DNA of 64,000 bases from Tetraselmis striata (Eukaryota > Chlorophyta > Chlorodendrophyceae > Chlorodendrales > Chlorodendraceae). The notes under the pieces are model-generated. The model was not told where the DNA came from and did no database searches. It worked only from the letters and a program-made list of their open reading frames with translations. The stretch is taken from the NCBI GenBank assembly GCA_006384855.1, contig VCJN01001919.1, positions 124,001 to 188,000 of the forward strand. Reading direction: 5' to 3'. The position numbers were made by a program, and so were the translations under genes. How positions within the stretch are numbered: position 1 is the stretch's first letter; each line of letters begins with the position of its first letter. Of this stretch, positions 12,701-25,400 are shown piece after piece.

Positions 12701-13742
12701 AAGGCGTTGGTGGACCAGCTGGCGCTGGAGGGTGCCAAGTCGTGCACATTTGGGTGAGAGGATGACGCGCAGTATGGAGCTTTGGGAAGGGGGGTGTTCA
12801 TGTGCAGTGTCCTTGTGCAGCCTTGTGGCAGCAAATACTTCAAATACAGTACACTGGTTTGTATGCTTGTACTCTCTGTATGATTGAGCTTTAGCACCTG
12901 GACAGGGCTCTCCCACTCCCTCTCCCCCCCCCCCCTCCCCCCCCCCTCCTTTCTCTCTCTCCCTCCTTGCCCCAATCCGCTTGCATGCTTACGTGACCAT
13001 GCACTGACACGTTGATCCCTGCCTTGCCCTGGGCAGCATGGCCCATCGCGGCCGCCTCAACGTGCTGGCCAACGTGGTGCGCAAGCCGCTGGCGCAGATC
13101 TTCCACGAGTTTGGCGGCATGAAGCCCGCGGAGGACGACTACTCGGGCAGCGGCGACGTGAAGTACCACCTGGGCACCTCCTACCTGCGGCCCACCGTGC
13201 ACGGCGGCACCATCAACCTCTCCCTGCTCGCCAACCCCTCGCACCTGGAGGCCGTCAATACGGTGGTGCTCGGCAAAGTGCGCGCCAAGCAGCACTACAC
13301 CGACACCGCCGACGAGCACACGCAAAAGCACTACGCCCCGCACGGCGATGACAGCCAGCGGCAGCACGTGCCCATCCTGGTCCACGGCGACGGCTCCTTT
13401 GCGGGCCAGGGCATTGTGTACGAGTCGCTGGACATGAGCCAGCTGCCCGACTACGCCGTCGGCGGCTGCATCCACATCGTCATCAACAACCAGGTCGCCT
13501 TCACCACTGACCCCAAGAAGAGCCGCTCCAGCGAGTACTGCACCGACGTGGCCAAGTCGCTCGACTGCCCTATCTTCCATGTCAACGGCGACGACGTGGA
13601 GGCGGTGTGCCGTGCCTTTGAACTCGCCGCCTCGTGGCGCCAGAAGTGGAAGTCCGACGTCGTGGTGGATGTGGTGCGCCTCCTCAAGAGCTTCAGGCTG
13701 TCTGGCGCTCCTGATGGTGTGTGTGTGTGTGTGTGTGTGTGT

Positions 13743-13784
<42 letters not shown>

Positions 13785-15171
13785 CGGGGGGGGGGGGGGA
13801 GCGTTGCCTCTCATTGTCATTGATAGTCTATGTGGGATGGCATTTGGCCGTCGTTGCGGGCGAATCACCGCACGCTACATTTCTGCTCTCCGACAAATCA
13901 GAGTGCCTAAGCAACTTGACTTTCGCCTGCAACCTTGAGTTTTGGACCCTTCAAAGTACGGCGCACTCTTAGCCTGGCGCCATACCAGGCGGCACCCTGC
14001 TCGCCTCAGGCCGGCCGCTAACCAGGTGGCGCTGCCCTTTGCAGGTGTGCTACCGCAAGTACGGCCACAACGAGATTGACGAGCCGATGTTCACGCAGCC
14101 GTCGCTATACTCCAAGATCAAGCAGCACGAGTCCTCGATGTTGACGTACATGAGGCAGTGCGTGGCGGACGGCGCCATGACGGAGGCGGAGGTGGACGAG
14201 GTCAAGAGCAACTGTCTGTCGGTGCTGGCCAGAGAGTTTGAGGCCGGCAAGACGTACGTGCCCAAGAAGGGCGACTGGCTGGCCGACAAGTGGTCCGGCT
14301 TCATGTCGCCCGCGCAGAAGAGCCGCATCCGCAACACAGGTGGGATGGCGGCGCTGGGATGGGTACCCGTCACTGTTGCCCCCTTCTCACAGCCAGGCTA
14401 GAGCTAAGCCACATGCTGCCGGCGGCGGCAGGCGTGGAGCGCGAGCTGCTGCTGCAGGTGGGCAGGGCCATCACGGCGCTCCCGGAGAACTTTACCTTTC
14501 ACCGGCAGGTGAAAAAGGTCTACGACCTGCGCGCCAAGATGATCGCGGAGCAGGAGGACCTGGACTGGGCCATGTCGGAGGCGCTCGCCTTTGGCACCCT
14601 GCTGGCGGAGGGCAACCATGTGCGGCTGAGCGGGCAGGATGTCGAGCGAGGTGCGACTCCATGCGCCCGGCTTGTCGGCTGGCGTCCTCGTTGCTGTTGT
14701 GGTAACATTGTGAAACTCGATATACATTTATGTTTGCATTTAAGCACTGTAATGACTTTACATATCAAAACATGATACCTCTTATTGCCCTTAGTGTCAA
14801 ATGTCTTCATGAATTGCCGCCAACGCGTTCGCTCTCTCGAAGGTAGAGGAATTTGACCGCCTTTTTTTCTGAAACCTCCCCCCCCCCCCCCCCCCCCCAC
14901 CCCTCCTCCCGGGGGGCCCGCACAGGCACCTTCTCGCACCGCCACTCGGTGCTGCACGACCAGCGGGACTTCGGCAACGTGTACGTGCCGCTGCAGAACG
15001 TGTACCAGGGCATGGACCCCCGCGACTTCAAGGTCTGCAATTCGAGTCTGAGCGAGTACGGCGTGCTCGGCTTTGAACTGGGCTACGCGATGGAGAACCC
15101 CAACAGCCTCGTGCTCTGGGAGGCGCAGTTCGGCGACTTTGCCAACGGCGCGCAGGTGGGCGCCCCACATG

Positions 15172-15216
<45 letters not shown>

Positions 15217-17567
15217 AAGCGAGAGAGAAGCTACCGGCTCGCCTGCAGTTGCAGCCTGTCCGAGGGTCTTGCACGATTAGGGTTTTAGCACAGGAATCCT
15301 CTCCCTCGTCTCTTATCTCCTCTGCTATGTCTCCAAAACAGCAGAGGAATGGAAGAGCACTTTAGGGTTTTAACCTTTGAAACCCTAAAGACCCTCTCTC
15401 TCTTCTCTCCTTTTCTCCTTTGCTGTGTCTCCAAAACCATTGCTGCCCCATTAGCCCCCAGACTCATACTGAGCCGAGCACGTGTTGTGGGCATCCCGCC
15501 GCCCGCGCAGATCATCTTCGATCAGTTCCTCTCCTCAGGCGAGTCCAAGTGGCTGCGCCAGTCCGGCCTGACGGTCCTGCTGCCGCACGGCTACGACGGC
15601 CAGGGCCCCGAGCACAGCTCCGGCCGCATGGAGCGCTTCCTGCAGGTAGGGCGCGCCTCCCTCGCCCCCGTGTGCTGGCCGGGCATGGCCGTGGGTGCGG
15701 CCCCCGCTGACGCGCCGCCGTGCCGCCGTGCCGCCGCGCAGATGTGCGATGAGAACCCGTACGAGCTGCCGGAGATGGCCAAGACCCCGGAGGACTGGTT
15801 CCGTGGCACCCACCTGGGCAACCAGATCCAGAAGACCAACTGGCAGATCACCAACGTGACCACCCCGGCCAACTACTTCCATCTGCTCCGCCGCCAGGTA
15901 CCATCCTTCATCCCCCCCCCCCAAACAAAACGAGCATTCTTTTCCACATTGTCTCTCCCTCTTTCTGTATGTGTATGTATGTGTATATATTTAGGCGCAT
16001 GTGTATGTGAACGAGTGCCGACGCGGTACTAAGAGCACTGCAAACACCAACCTGTCCTGCCTGCCAGAGGCCATATGCAGACAAAAATGTAGCGGAATCA
16101 TAGCGAATGTTCTTCTAAGTTGCATGCAAACCCGATTTGAAGCTTTTAATACAGGTTCTTCTAGGTGCGCCAGCACCTGTTTGTGTGTGTGTGTGTGTGC
16201 GTATTTACAGAGGTACAGCACAGAATTCGGATGGAACTGCAGAAAGCACCGCATGTGTATACACATTGATTGGTGTCGGTATATGCACATGTATATGTAT
16301 CTCGCCGAGTGCGTAGCAGCTTACCGGGATACCCTTACAGCTCCTACAGCTCCTACAGCTCCATGTCAGGTTTCTCTCTCTCTCTCTGTCCCCCCCCTCC
16401 CGTCCTCCCTCCCTCTGTATCACTGTGCGCGCGCGTGTGTTACGCGCATGAGTGTGTGTCTGTTTTGGGGGGTGGGGGGGGGGGGGGGGGGAGTATTCCG
16501 CAGGTTGCCGCGGTACCTACAAGCCACTGAGACCCCGCGGCGGTGTGCGGTGTGACTGCGCAGGTGCACCGCGGCTTCCGCAAGCCCCTGATCAACTTCT
16601 CCCCGAAGAACCTGCTGCGCCACCCCAAGGCCAAGTCCCCCCTGTTTGAGTTCGACGATCTCCCCGACGACGCCAACATCCAGGTGCGGCCGCCCAGCAA
16701 TGTCTGCGACGCCGGGGCCATATGGTGATGCGCCCACCGGAATGCCGCGCCGCTGACCCCCCCCCCCCCCCCCCCCCCTTCCCTTCCCCCCGCTGCCCCG
16801 CAGGGCGTGCGCTTCAAGCGCCTCATCATGGACAAGTCCTCCACGGACCGCTCCCCCAGCCCTCCCGTCCAGGACGCGGTGAAGCGGCTGGTTCTCTGCA
16901 CGGGCAAGATCTACTACGAGCTCGACGAGAAGCGCGTGGAGCGGGGCCTGGATGACCAGGTGTGACCGCCATCCGCTGCGCTGGCTGCCCCCTCCCCCCC
17001 CCCCCCCCCCCCAAAAAAAAAAAAAAACATGCACACGCACAAACCCACACACACACACCTTCACGCTTGCGCAAAATGCCGGCTGCCCGCCCGTTACTGG
17101 CACGCCTCCTCTAACAATGCGCCGCGGCGCCATCGTGCTGCAGGTCGCCATCGTGCGTCTGGAGCAGCTCAACCCCTTCCCCTTTGACCTCGTCATGCGC
17201 GAGCTGAGGCGCTTCCCCAATGCGGAGGTCGCCTGGTGCCAGGTGCGCGCCGCTGAGGAAGGCGGATGCTCCCCCCCCCCCCCCGGCCGGCGGCCTCGCG
17301 GCGTGCCGCAGCCTGTCTTGCGCACCCCAACTGTGTCCGCTACTGAGCCCTCCGCTGTGTGGCGCGCCGCAGGAGGAGCCCATGAACATGGGCGCCTTCA
17401 GCTTTGCGGAGCCGCGCATCCAGACCTGCATGCGCGCCGAGAACCGCTCCACCTGCGAGCCGCTCAAGTATGCCGGGCGCATGCCCAGCGCCGCCACGGC
17501 CACCGGCTTCGGCGGCCTGCACACTATGCAGCAGAACGCCCTCATCGACGCGGCGCTCACCCTCTGA
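9786..17567 (+). CDS. OGDH: 2-oxoglutarate dehydrogenase E1 component, mitochondrial, 16 exons
   Basis: Thiamine-diphosphate E1 subunit of the 2-oxoglutarate dehydrogenase complex; decarboxylates 2-oxoglutarate in the TCA cycle and passes the succinyl group to E2. Exons: 9786-10196, 10666-10815, 10951-11091, 11682-11843, 12446-12523, 12644-12753, 13037-13673, 14045-14339, 14432-14650, 14926-15155, 15511-15645, 15742-15897, 16564-16683, 16804-16959, 17144-17242, 17373-17567. All joins keep frame and give about 1097 aa, slightly above the usual 1000-1030. Residues 1-85 are R/A/S-rich, a mitochondrial presequence, followed by the start of the family fold ([14 protein letters not shown]). The ThDP motif is GDGS near residues 468-471 with the NN pair near 501-502. 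Other blocks: [68 protein letters not shown]. The first ATG in the open frame was taken as start. Confidence 0.97.
13718..13799. repeat. Compound (GT)n(GA)n microsatellite and G-run in an OGDH intron
   Basis: Intron 7 of the OGDH gene has a GT dinucleotide run, then a GA run of about 18 units, then a run of about 12 G. It lies inside the intron and does not affect the frame. Confidence 0.9.
15174..15216. repeat. (GA)n microsatellite in an OGDH intron
   Basis: About 20 GA repeats in intron 10. The same intron carries two copies of TTAGGGTTTTA (about 15278 and 15362) and a nearby AAACCCTAAAG, short telomere-like or telobox-like words. Confidence 0.9.
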
Positions 17568-17794
17568 GCCGGCGGGCTCTCAGTGCCGTAGCGGCAACGC
17601 GCTGCGCCGCTGTCTGCTGCGTCACCACCTTCCCCAGTAGATCAGACGGCACGCAGCTCACCCACGCTGAATGCTGCCGCCTCCATGTAACTAGCGCCGA
17701 CCATCCCCTGCCTGACCTGATCGTGGCGGGCCTGACCTGATGCATGTGAACCCTGTTTTACCCAATGCCCTCTCGCAGTGTCTCAAATTAGAAT

Positions 17795-17829
<35 letters not shown>

Positions 17830-18518
17830 CCTTACATGGAGCTGTAGGTAGCTTGAGGGCATTATAATTGTTACGTATATTGCTGGTATACTGCAAACGA
17901 TGGCTTTAGTGCCGGCACAGGCAAAGTCGAACGCCAGCACGTCTTATATGTAGTATTGTTAGTGGAGATAACAACTGCGATATGCATTGCATTCACATTG
18001 CCTTCAACAGCACCGGTTAAAAGCGCAGGGGCACAGTGCTTGCCTAGTAGACTTAATTAAAAGTAGTGATTATTATATCTATGTGGGGCAACATTGCCTA
18101 CTGGTCCCGGCAGCAGTAGGCTAGTAAGGCGGTGATAGGAACGACCCTGCTGGCTGAAAAACAAGCCCCGTCTCAATAATCGCGGGAGCGGTGTCACACC
18201 GCCTCCTGTTCATCGTCGTCCCACTATACATGATTGGTCATATTGGTAATGTACAGAGGTTTGATTACGCCGGGCTATTCTGGCACCGGTCTGGTACCGT
18301 TAAAATTCTAGTTGAATGTTAGCTATCTGTGGTCGTACGCCTGCAGCTTGAACTTCCCGATGTCCAGCGGCGCTAGCGACAGGATGCGACATGACGCACC
18401 CGAACCATGAGGGGGGGGGGGGGGGGGGGCAATCATCTGCCTTTGCGCCAGCTGACCATCTAGCGCGACGGCATCATCACACCTGCCATACATCACACCT
18501 CTCGTAAGTGCCCATCTC
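17568..18518. other. OGDH 3' flank, no gene seen
   Basis: Begins with the OGDH 3' UTR; a TGTAA word at about 17684 is a candidate chlorophyte polyadenylation signal. A GA microsatellite lies at about 17801-17826 and a G-run at 18412-18429. No coding exon is visible. Confidence 0.55.
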
Positions 18519-19686
18519 TTGAGTGGACGGTATCGACGACAAATGTTCCACCACAACACTCGCGCACGCTACGATGGCATGCAACAAGACGGCGGCGGAC
18601 CCCTCAAAGGCAAAGCCGGCCGACAGTTAAAAGAAAAATACGCCCGCGGAGCTGACACGAAACATGACAACGGTCGCAATACTGAAGCGTTGGCGTTGAA
18701 TGTGGACGCTCTATCGACCCGCTTGGACGGACAGAAAGATAACACGAACAAGGAGCAGCGCGACATTCTTTCGGGCAAAAACGAAGTCGGCGAGGGTGGC
18801 AAGGAGCCAGAGCACTACGCCCGGACAACCGCTGCTGCAGGGAGCGTGCGCGGCGTTGGGACCGCGTACATCGACCCACGGGTTTGGGAAGACCTCTCAC
18901 CCCACACACACACATTCGGGAGCCGCACGCTCGGGTCTCTTGCGGCCGCGTAACGATGACGCCGGCCGCTGCCTAAGTGAGGCGAACAAGACCGCTTCGC
19001 GCGACGAGTACCGCCACGCACTTGTTGTGCTAAATATGGCATCTACCGCGCCGCTGCTAACGCGGCGGCTAAGACAGCTCTGGCTGGGCTTCGCTAGACC
19101 GATACCCCTACCCAAGACCGCATCGACGCCCCTCGACCTACTTGATGATACCGCGCATCATCGCACGCTGCAAGCAGCGGGCGACGCGGAAGAGCCCAGG
19201 CTCACCTATGTGGCGGGCCGCGTCGATGCTCGCGGGTTCGTCCCGTGCAAGATACGTGTCAAGGCCCAATAGGCCCTCACCCACGAGTAGCAACTCGCCA
19301 GATACTTCTCATATGCTCTCGTCTTCGATACCGCCGGGCATGAGCGATTCATCTACTCGTCCCGCGTCTTCGACACCGCTGAGCATTACCACTCCGTCAA
19401 CGTCGTCGACGGCCTCCTCTCGGCGCTCGAGGACAAGCTCCTCGAGGTCGGCCTCGCGGATGTGACCAAGGTGCATGCATCGGCGACTCACCTTCAAGAG
19501 GCAGGCAACGGAACGCGACACCGACCGCGAGAAGGCGAGGACGGCCTTCTCCGGAGAAGGACAATAAGGCGACGCACGAGAAGCAACCGGAGCCGAGCAG
19601 CGCAGGAGCAGCAACGCCGCGAGGCGGAAGCCAAGAATCAACTGCGATTGATCGGCGGCAAAACCGGCGACAAGACCCGCAAATGA
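18519..19686 (+). pseudogene. Degenerate retroelement-like (gag-like?) remnant
   Basis: Several broken frames look coding in patches. One reads NVDALSTRLDGQKDNTNKEQ near 18700-18760. Another, unlisted as a long ORF, runs through 19290-19500 and contains TAEHYHSVNVVDGLLSALED, then continues as a basic R/Q/E-rich tail to the stop at 19686. The stretch 19205-19260 is closely similar to 43060-43110, just inside the left LTR-like repeat of the 42.7-45.8 kb element, which ties the two. I call it a decayed copy of a related retroelement; the function is inferred and the edges are uncertain. Confidence 0.45.
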
Positions 19687-21126
19687 CGGGGTTGGCGCCG
19701 CGCCGACAACCGTTGCCCTTGCTCCCACCATGTGCGTCACCGCGTAAGGCGGAGTTGGCGGCACTGGCAAGCAAGACATCGGCGCAAGGGCGAAAGTGAC
19801 GAGTTAGATACATACGGGATGGTGTACGGTTGAGTGCCTATCCGCCGCAGCCGGCCACCCCCAATAAGGTTCAATAATAACCAAGGTGTCTTGCTCAACG
19901 ACGCGACCCTGCCCAACTCAAGTTCCTCGCCGCCGAATTAAGACGATTTACGGCGCCCGGCGCGTGGGAGAAGGGTCGTGCGCATGGTGGGTGTCCTAGG
20001 CGTACTTCGTACCGAAGCGACAATCAGCGACCTGCCTCCACGTACTCAACACCTTGTGCGCACGCAAGCGACTACGAATCGGGACACTCATGGGAGTGCG
20101 ACATCTGACCTTGAAAGGGGACTACATGTTTTCGTTCGATCTTCAAGACGGCCTCTATGCCATGGGTATCGCGCCCTCCGACCGCGTCTACTTCACGGTC
20201 AACCTTCGCATCCCCTCTACCGGTTAGGCGGCCTTCTTATGCTCAACAACAAATGACGTGATGTCGAACGGGATTGTAGACCAACAACGCGGGGGAAAGC
20301 GACATCATGGCCTAGAGGGGGTAAGAAACGATTTCATCGTAGTAGTCGCTACAACGTGATGTCCGCGTTATATTGGTTGTCACGTGGTTCGCTGCTTGGC
20401 GGAATCGAGCCACCAGTCCCGAAAAAGCAAAAACGCGGACGGCGCGAATGAGATTTGTTGTTAAGTGTATTATCTAGCGAAGCGTCGATAATTTTTCATC
20501 GGTGAGCTTTATTCACAGAGATTCCTCGTAATGCAAACCCGTACAAAATATATACTGCTGCAAAAATGGAAGACAATGCTAAGGTGTACGGGGCTCGTCG
20601 CCTTTAAATAATCCTTACGAGTACCCGATGCTCACATTAGTCACCCGCCGGCGCGGCCTCGCACCTAAGGAAGTATTCGGATACCACGCGTACCCGCTGA
20701 TGGTACATGCCCTACACGTCAGCGCGTACGCCTCGTGTATACGTGCCACAGTGTACTATGTGCCAGTGATGTTACTGACACCCTGTACCTAGCCGTATGC
20801 GCATATGCTATTTATGCAGAATTAATACTAATAAAGAGTCGAGAGCCAACCGCGGGTTTCGCACCTCCGATCGTTAACGCGCCAAAGCCATTTAAAGTGA
20901 ACTAAATTCATGCCACCGATATGCCGCGGGTCTACCGGCAGAGAGGCGCAATATCGAAAGCGTTATGCCAATATAATTTTGACGTCGTGATGGAACTAGC
21001 GACTACCGGTACTAGTCGCTAATGGTACTCGCGAGCCGCCAGCGCAGGCGGTCGCAGTCACTGACACATAGTCACACCCCACCAGTCCACCACCACGCCC
21101 GGCGCATCTGACAGCTATAGGTGAAG
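19687..21126. other. Repeat-rich intergenic DNA, no gene seen
   Basis: No exon-like frame was found. A short stretch at about 20470-20530 (AGCGAAGCGTCGATAATTTT and GGTGAGCTTTATT) is echoed at about 47735-47775. Confidence 0.45.
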
Positions 21127-22389
21127 ATGACTCAGCCCCCGTCCCAGCCACATGCGCTATCGCTCGGTCCTGTGGAGCCAGGGCAGCAGTGGCGCACGTT
21201 TCGGGGGGGTCAGCCGTGGGTCACCGTGGGACCGGAGCATTTCGCGCGACTGACCTCCCTTACCCTGTGGAGGGCGACTCTCGACTCTCGGGCGACCCGC
21301 GTAATTCCGAACCTATCAGCCGAAGCAACCGTACCGGGTATGCAGTTCGACGCGTTCTTTGAGCTGTGCCGGATGTACTCGGCGTGGGCGGAGGCCAGTA
21401 GGGCGGAGCTGGTCGCTGAGCCGTGGCGGGGGGCGTGCTTCAAGGGGCGGCCCGTGTGGAAGCATCCCGTCAAGAGGGACAGCGAGGGCCATGTCATCAA
21501 CCACAAGACCTTCTCCGCCACCTTTTTCCTCCCTAGGTAAGAATACCCCCCGCCAGTAGCGCCCCGGGCCTGAATAGACGCAGGATAGCCCACCCTCTGT
21601 CTTATCGTGTCACGGTCTATGTGTGTGGCTGTGCAGACAGATAGCGGGGGTGGCGTCGTTCCAGTCAATCGATCCGGAATTCGGGCAGGACCAGTTCCGT
21701 CGCGTGTGCCCCGGACCGGCGACGTGATACAGATCCTCGGCCCCCTAGTAGGCACCTGGATCCAGCAAGTCGGAGACCTGGGGAAGGTGCGGTGGAAGTT
21801 CCGCACCGGTATCTAGCGGCCAGAGGGCGACCAGCTGCCGATGGGCCTCACGCCTGTCTGGCTCGACCACAACCCCCCCGACGGCGACCTGTCCAAGCTG
21901 GACTGCAACCGCGTCCCGGTCCTGCCCGCCTTTGCTAACCACGAGGGGAGCCCACCGCCTGCCTGGCCCTGACCTCATGACTGTATGTGACTTTACCATC
22001 TTGCCTATCTGACCCACCTCCTCAGTGTACAGGGCATGGAGCTGACAGAGGCCCAGCGGGCGGCGCTGGCGAATCCTGCACGCTACCAGCAGGTGCTAGG
22101 TCAGCGTGTGTACTCCTTCCTCACTGCCCCTCCCCACCCCCACCCCCACCCCGGTTTCCTGCCAGAGAGGGCTAGTTGGGTTGGGTCTATGCATCCACAC
22201 CTTAGCGGCCAGATTACAGGTTGCATGGAGCCCTGGGAGATTCTGGCGCGCGGAAGTGGGAAGCGGCCGCGGCGCGAGGTGCTGCCCCTAGCTCGGGTTG
22301 TAGATGCCACAGGGGAGCTTCACAGGAAGCTGCTGGCAGAGCATGAGCTCTACCTACAGCAGCAGCAGCAAGGGGAGGAGGCAGCATAG
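21127..22389 (+). pseudogene. Broken multi-exon gene of unknown function
   Basis: Exon 1 (ATG 21127 to 21536) is clean and ends at a good donor (CCCTAG|GTAAGA). It encodes about 136 aa rich in W and R (WRTFRGGQPWVTVGPEHF, YSAWAEASRAELVAEPWRG). Exon 2 from 21637 continues in frame (IAGVASFQSIDPEFGQDQF) but meets TGA at about 21724. A second frame then reads GDVIQILGPLVGTWIQQVGD, with an in-frame TAG at about 21814, and continues to 21970. A last exon-like ORF from 22036 to 22389 (MELTEAQRAALANPARYQQV) ends in a poly-Q run. A one-base shift plus a nonsense codon suggest a pseudogene or sequence errors. I do not recognise the family. Confidence 0.5.
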
Positions 22390-22398
22390 GACTTTTTG

Positions 22399-22415
22399 TG
22401 TAATTTTTTGTGTAA
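22399..22415 (+). terminator. Double TGTAA polyadenylation signal
   Basis: TGTAA occurs at 22399-22403 and 22411-22415, 10 bases after the stop at 22389. TGTAA is the usual polyadenylation signal of green algae. It suggests that the broken gene upstream was once transcribed as a unit ending here. Confidence 0.6.
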
Positions 22416-22976
22416 TAATAGGACCTGAATTCTTTTCTGTTCTCATGCGCTCATCCATGTCGGTGCATTTCATGTGCATGCCATATTGTATGTTTGCATT
22501 CAGCGCACCGGCTTGAGAGATATTTACATATTATTGTGTTAATGTATGAATATGTTACCAGACACTGCATCATTTGTTTAATAAGAGTGTTGCTTCCGGC
22601 TGTGGAGACGCATGGCACAACCGCACGATCTGATGTGACTGTGGTGAGTTGACACTATAGCAACTGCCATTATCTTCTGACAAGTTGCCATGCGCTGAAT
22701 ATATAGAAGTTAACACAGCGATCAATGTGTCAGCCAACAGACAGCCTCCTCCAATTATTTGCATAATCATATAGTAATGATGTTGCATATGCTATAATGC
22801 AATATGTAAAAGAACATTCTGACATGTCTTAACGTTGTTGCGTCTGAGCGCGCCCCGCCCGCTTGCACACAGAAACCCTCAATTAAAATCTATGATGCAC
22901 AACTACATATGAGAGTGTTAAACGGTGCATGGGACAAGACATAATTATAATGGGAATTTTTACATATTTCAGAAAC

Positions 22977-24578
22977 CTAAAGAGCTGGGGGACAGTTCTC
23001 ATCATGCTTGCGCATCATCTTATGCATCCAGCCCAAGCAGTCCTGCTGAAACTTGCGCTTCTTTTCCAGCTGGTTGCTGGCCATCTGCTTGCTCTCCAGC
23101 ACACCACCATGAACTTTGCCCTTAGTGTTACTCAATACCACATCAGGATTATGCATAACAACAATTCTAGTATGGGCTGTAAATAGGCCCGGGGCGAGGT
23201 CTGACTTATTGCACATGTGTGGTAGGGGGGCTGCTATATGGTTCCAGCAGGGGTATATAACTATGATTTGCAGTGACTGATAATATTTGCTGCAGCAGCT
23301 GGGTGTCAGCCAGCCGCGCGCCTGTTTGACGGCTGACCCATAAATCGCAGCAAACCTCATAACCCACTAGTATGGGCTGTAAATAGGCCCTGGGCGAGGT
23401 CTGAACTATTGCAGATGAGTGGAAGGGGGGCTGCTATATGGTTCCAGCAGGGGTATATAACTAGGATTTGCTGTGACTGATAGTATTTGCTGCAGCAGCT
23501 GGGTGTCAGCCAGCCGCGCGCCTGTTTGACGGGTGGACTATAAATTGCAGCAAACCTCATAGCCCACTAGTATGGGCTGTAAATAGGCCCTGGGTGAGGT
23601 CTGAGCTATTGCAGACGTATGGAAGGGGGGCTGCTATATGATTCCAGTGAATATTATATTCGAATATTTGATGGATTTCTTCCGCAGCTCAACAACGCGC
23701 GCACGGGGGAGAGCACCCACCTGGTGAGACTCAGACATGGTAGCGTCGCCTGCATCGGTGACCTCATGAGCCAGGCGCTCGGACGCTGCCTTTAGCTCGC
23801 GCGCCTGCTTGAGCTCATTGGCGAGGTCGGCCACGCGAGCGGTGGCTGCTGCCTCGCTGTCCGCCAGCTTGCCGGATAGGTCGTCCACCTGCTGCTGTAA
23901 AAAAGTCGCAGCCACCTCCGCCTCGTCAGCTCGACGCTCAGCAGCAGCGAGCTCCGCGCCCCCACTGCTGTGAAGCCTTGACAGCGCACGTCGCTGGCCT
24001 CCGAGCTGTATCTCGCGGGCATCGAGCACGAACTGGAAACTATCGCAATAATCGAGCAGCTGGCTCGTCGCCTCGCGCTGCTTCTCCAGCTGCCCGTCCA
24101 GAGCGGCCGCGCGGGCACGAAGCTGATCAGCCGACAGGTCCGCGATTGGCGCCGGAGATGCTGTTTCCGGAGGTGACTGAGTGAGAGGCACGTAGCCTGC
24201 TCGTTCAAACCCGTGTACGTACTGCGCCTGGGTCCTGATGTTAGCGCTGTCAAGTGGGGGGCGTCTTAGGCGACGATGCTTTCGATGCTTGGTATCCCGG
24301 CCGAGTTCCGCCCCGTCTGCGTTGCCGTTGGCCGGCGGGGCAGCGACCGGGAGCTCTAGACCTGTAACGTTCCGGGCAGCGGCCTCGTCAGCAGGCTCGA
24401 CGGTAGACGACCCCGGTGCAGGGCGGCTAGGCTGGGCTGTCGCGAGAGTGACGTGGCGGGGGCGGAACTGCGGCAGGATGGCGCCGACAACAAAAGTAGC
24501 GACAACGACATAAAACGCTTGCTTTGGCGCTGCATCAGCTGTCGCTACCTGCCGACGATGCTTGAGGATGCCGACCAT
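22977..24578 (-). CDS. Hypothetical coiled-coil protein with one N-terminal membrane segment
   Basis: A long exon starts at ATG 24578. A short basic head is followed by a hydrophobic segment (AFYVVVATFVVGAILPQF, about residues 21-38), a P/A-rich linker with a basic patch (KHRKHRRLRRPP), then a long heptad-like coiled coil of about 140 residues (AAAERRADEAEVAATFLQQQ region). This fits a single-pass anchored coiled-coil protein. If unspliced, the frame runs into satellite DNA and stops at 23634. A second minus-strand exon-like stretch at about 22977-23140 (LESKQMASNQLEKKRKFQQD, stop at 22977) also looks helical and is a likely 3' exon, which would make the 200-bp satellite an intron. Family unknown; the splice sites are not certain. 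Confidence 0.5.
23168..23645. repeat. Tandem 200-bp repeat, about 2.4 copies
   Basis: Units start at 23168, 23368 and 23568 with TAGTATGGGCTGTAAATAGG, so the period is exactly 200 bp; the third copy breaks off near 23645. Copies differ by scattered substitutions only. They carry GGGTATATAACTA and the palindrome-like CTGCAGCAG. Confidence 0.9.
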
Positions 24579-25100
24579 CGCGTGGTCGGCTCAGGGTACG
24601 GGGCTAGTAGGTGGTCGCTCGGGGGTTCACACGCGGGAGGTGGTGTTGCAGTGAGTTGCCGACACTGGTTACGACAGGGCGTCGCAGATGTTGTGGCGGC
24701 CAGTAGCTGCTGCGCTGCTACGAAACTGCCGTCGTCGTCGTCTTATCCGGTATTTTTTTCGACCTGTGACTCCCCGCTCCGGACCACGAGCTGCACCGGT
24801 ATGAAAATATCGGTCAACAATGGACCAGTAGTCTCGGAGGGAGACACGCAGCCCCGGAAAAACCTCGTAGTCTTTGTTATCCGCGAGTGCTGTGGCTGCA
24901 TCAAAACCACGGCCAGGTACAGTCATGTGTACGCGTACACGAAACGCGTCCTCGGTCAAAATCATAGTCGATATTACTGGCGGGCGCTGAGCTGGCGTAC
25001 ATCACTGTAACGCGTACTGGAGCGTCGCAGTGATGGACCAGCGCAGAAAATAGGTATGGTAACGAAACGCCCGGGGAATGAGGGGGCAGTACCGGTAGAT
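24579..25100. other. Spacer upstream of the recombinase element
   Basis: Short ORFs on both strands, none convincing. The minus-strand frame at 24669-24965 (LRVSLRDYWSIVDRYFH) could be an exon of an unknown gene but has no visible partner. Confidence 0.4.
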
Positions 25101-25287
25101 ATGATCTAAACTAGTTTATGGGGTTTCCATCCTTGACCTAACCGCTTTTCAGCTACAAGTGCTGCGCAGCGGTACGGGAACTAGTAACTGTTGTTGCGCC
25201 CTTGTTGGGTGCAGCACGAGTAGACATAAAAGCAGCCAGAACAGCTGAGCCTGCCATCTTCCAGTTTTCGCTGCGTTCCACGCAGCG
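25101..25287 (+). repeat. Split direct repeat A1
   Basis: 187 bp beginning ATGATCTAAACTAG and ending CACGCAGCG. It matches A2 (28017-28203) except at 25170 (C/T) and 25259 (T/G). Confidence 0.95.
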
Positions 25288-25400
25288 ATGTAAAAACTGT
25301 CTCGTAACCCGTTGCGAGCAAGGTCACCCCAGGTTGTTCAAGACCACACCCGGCTCGCCACCCGAGTGTGATATTCTCGTCCGTACGTCCGTGCGTTACT

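Noticed and set aside
12891..13868. 325-aa minus-strand ORF
   Set aside because: Exactly antisense to the large OGDH exon 7, whose homology and ThDP motif are unmistakable; the antisense frame is open because of GC-rich third positions.
16420..17325. 301-aa minus-strand ORF
   Set aside because: Antisense to OGDH exons 13-15 and their introns; it contains translated homopolymers.
19309..19813. Two minus-strand ORFs over the degenerate retroelement region
   Set aside because: The plus-strand frames in the same place have more protein-like composition and link to the 43-kb element.
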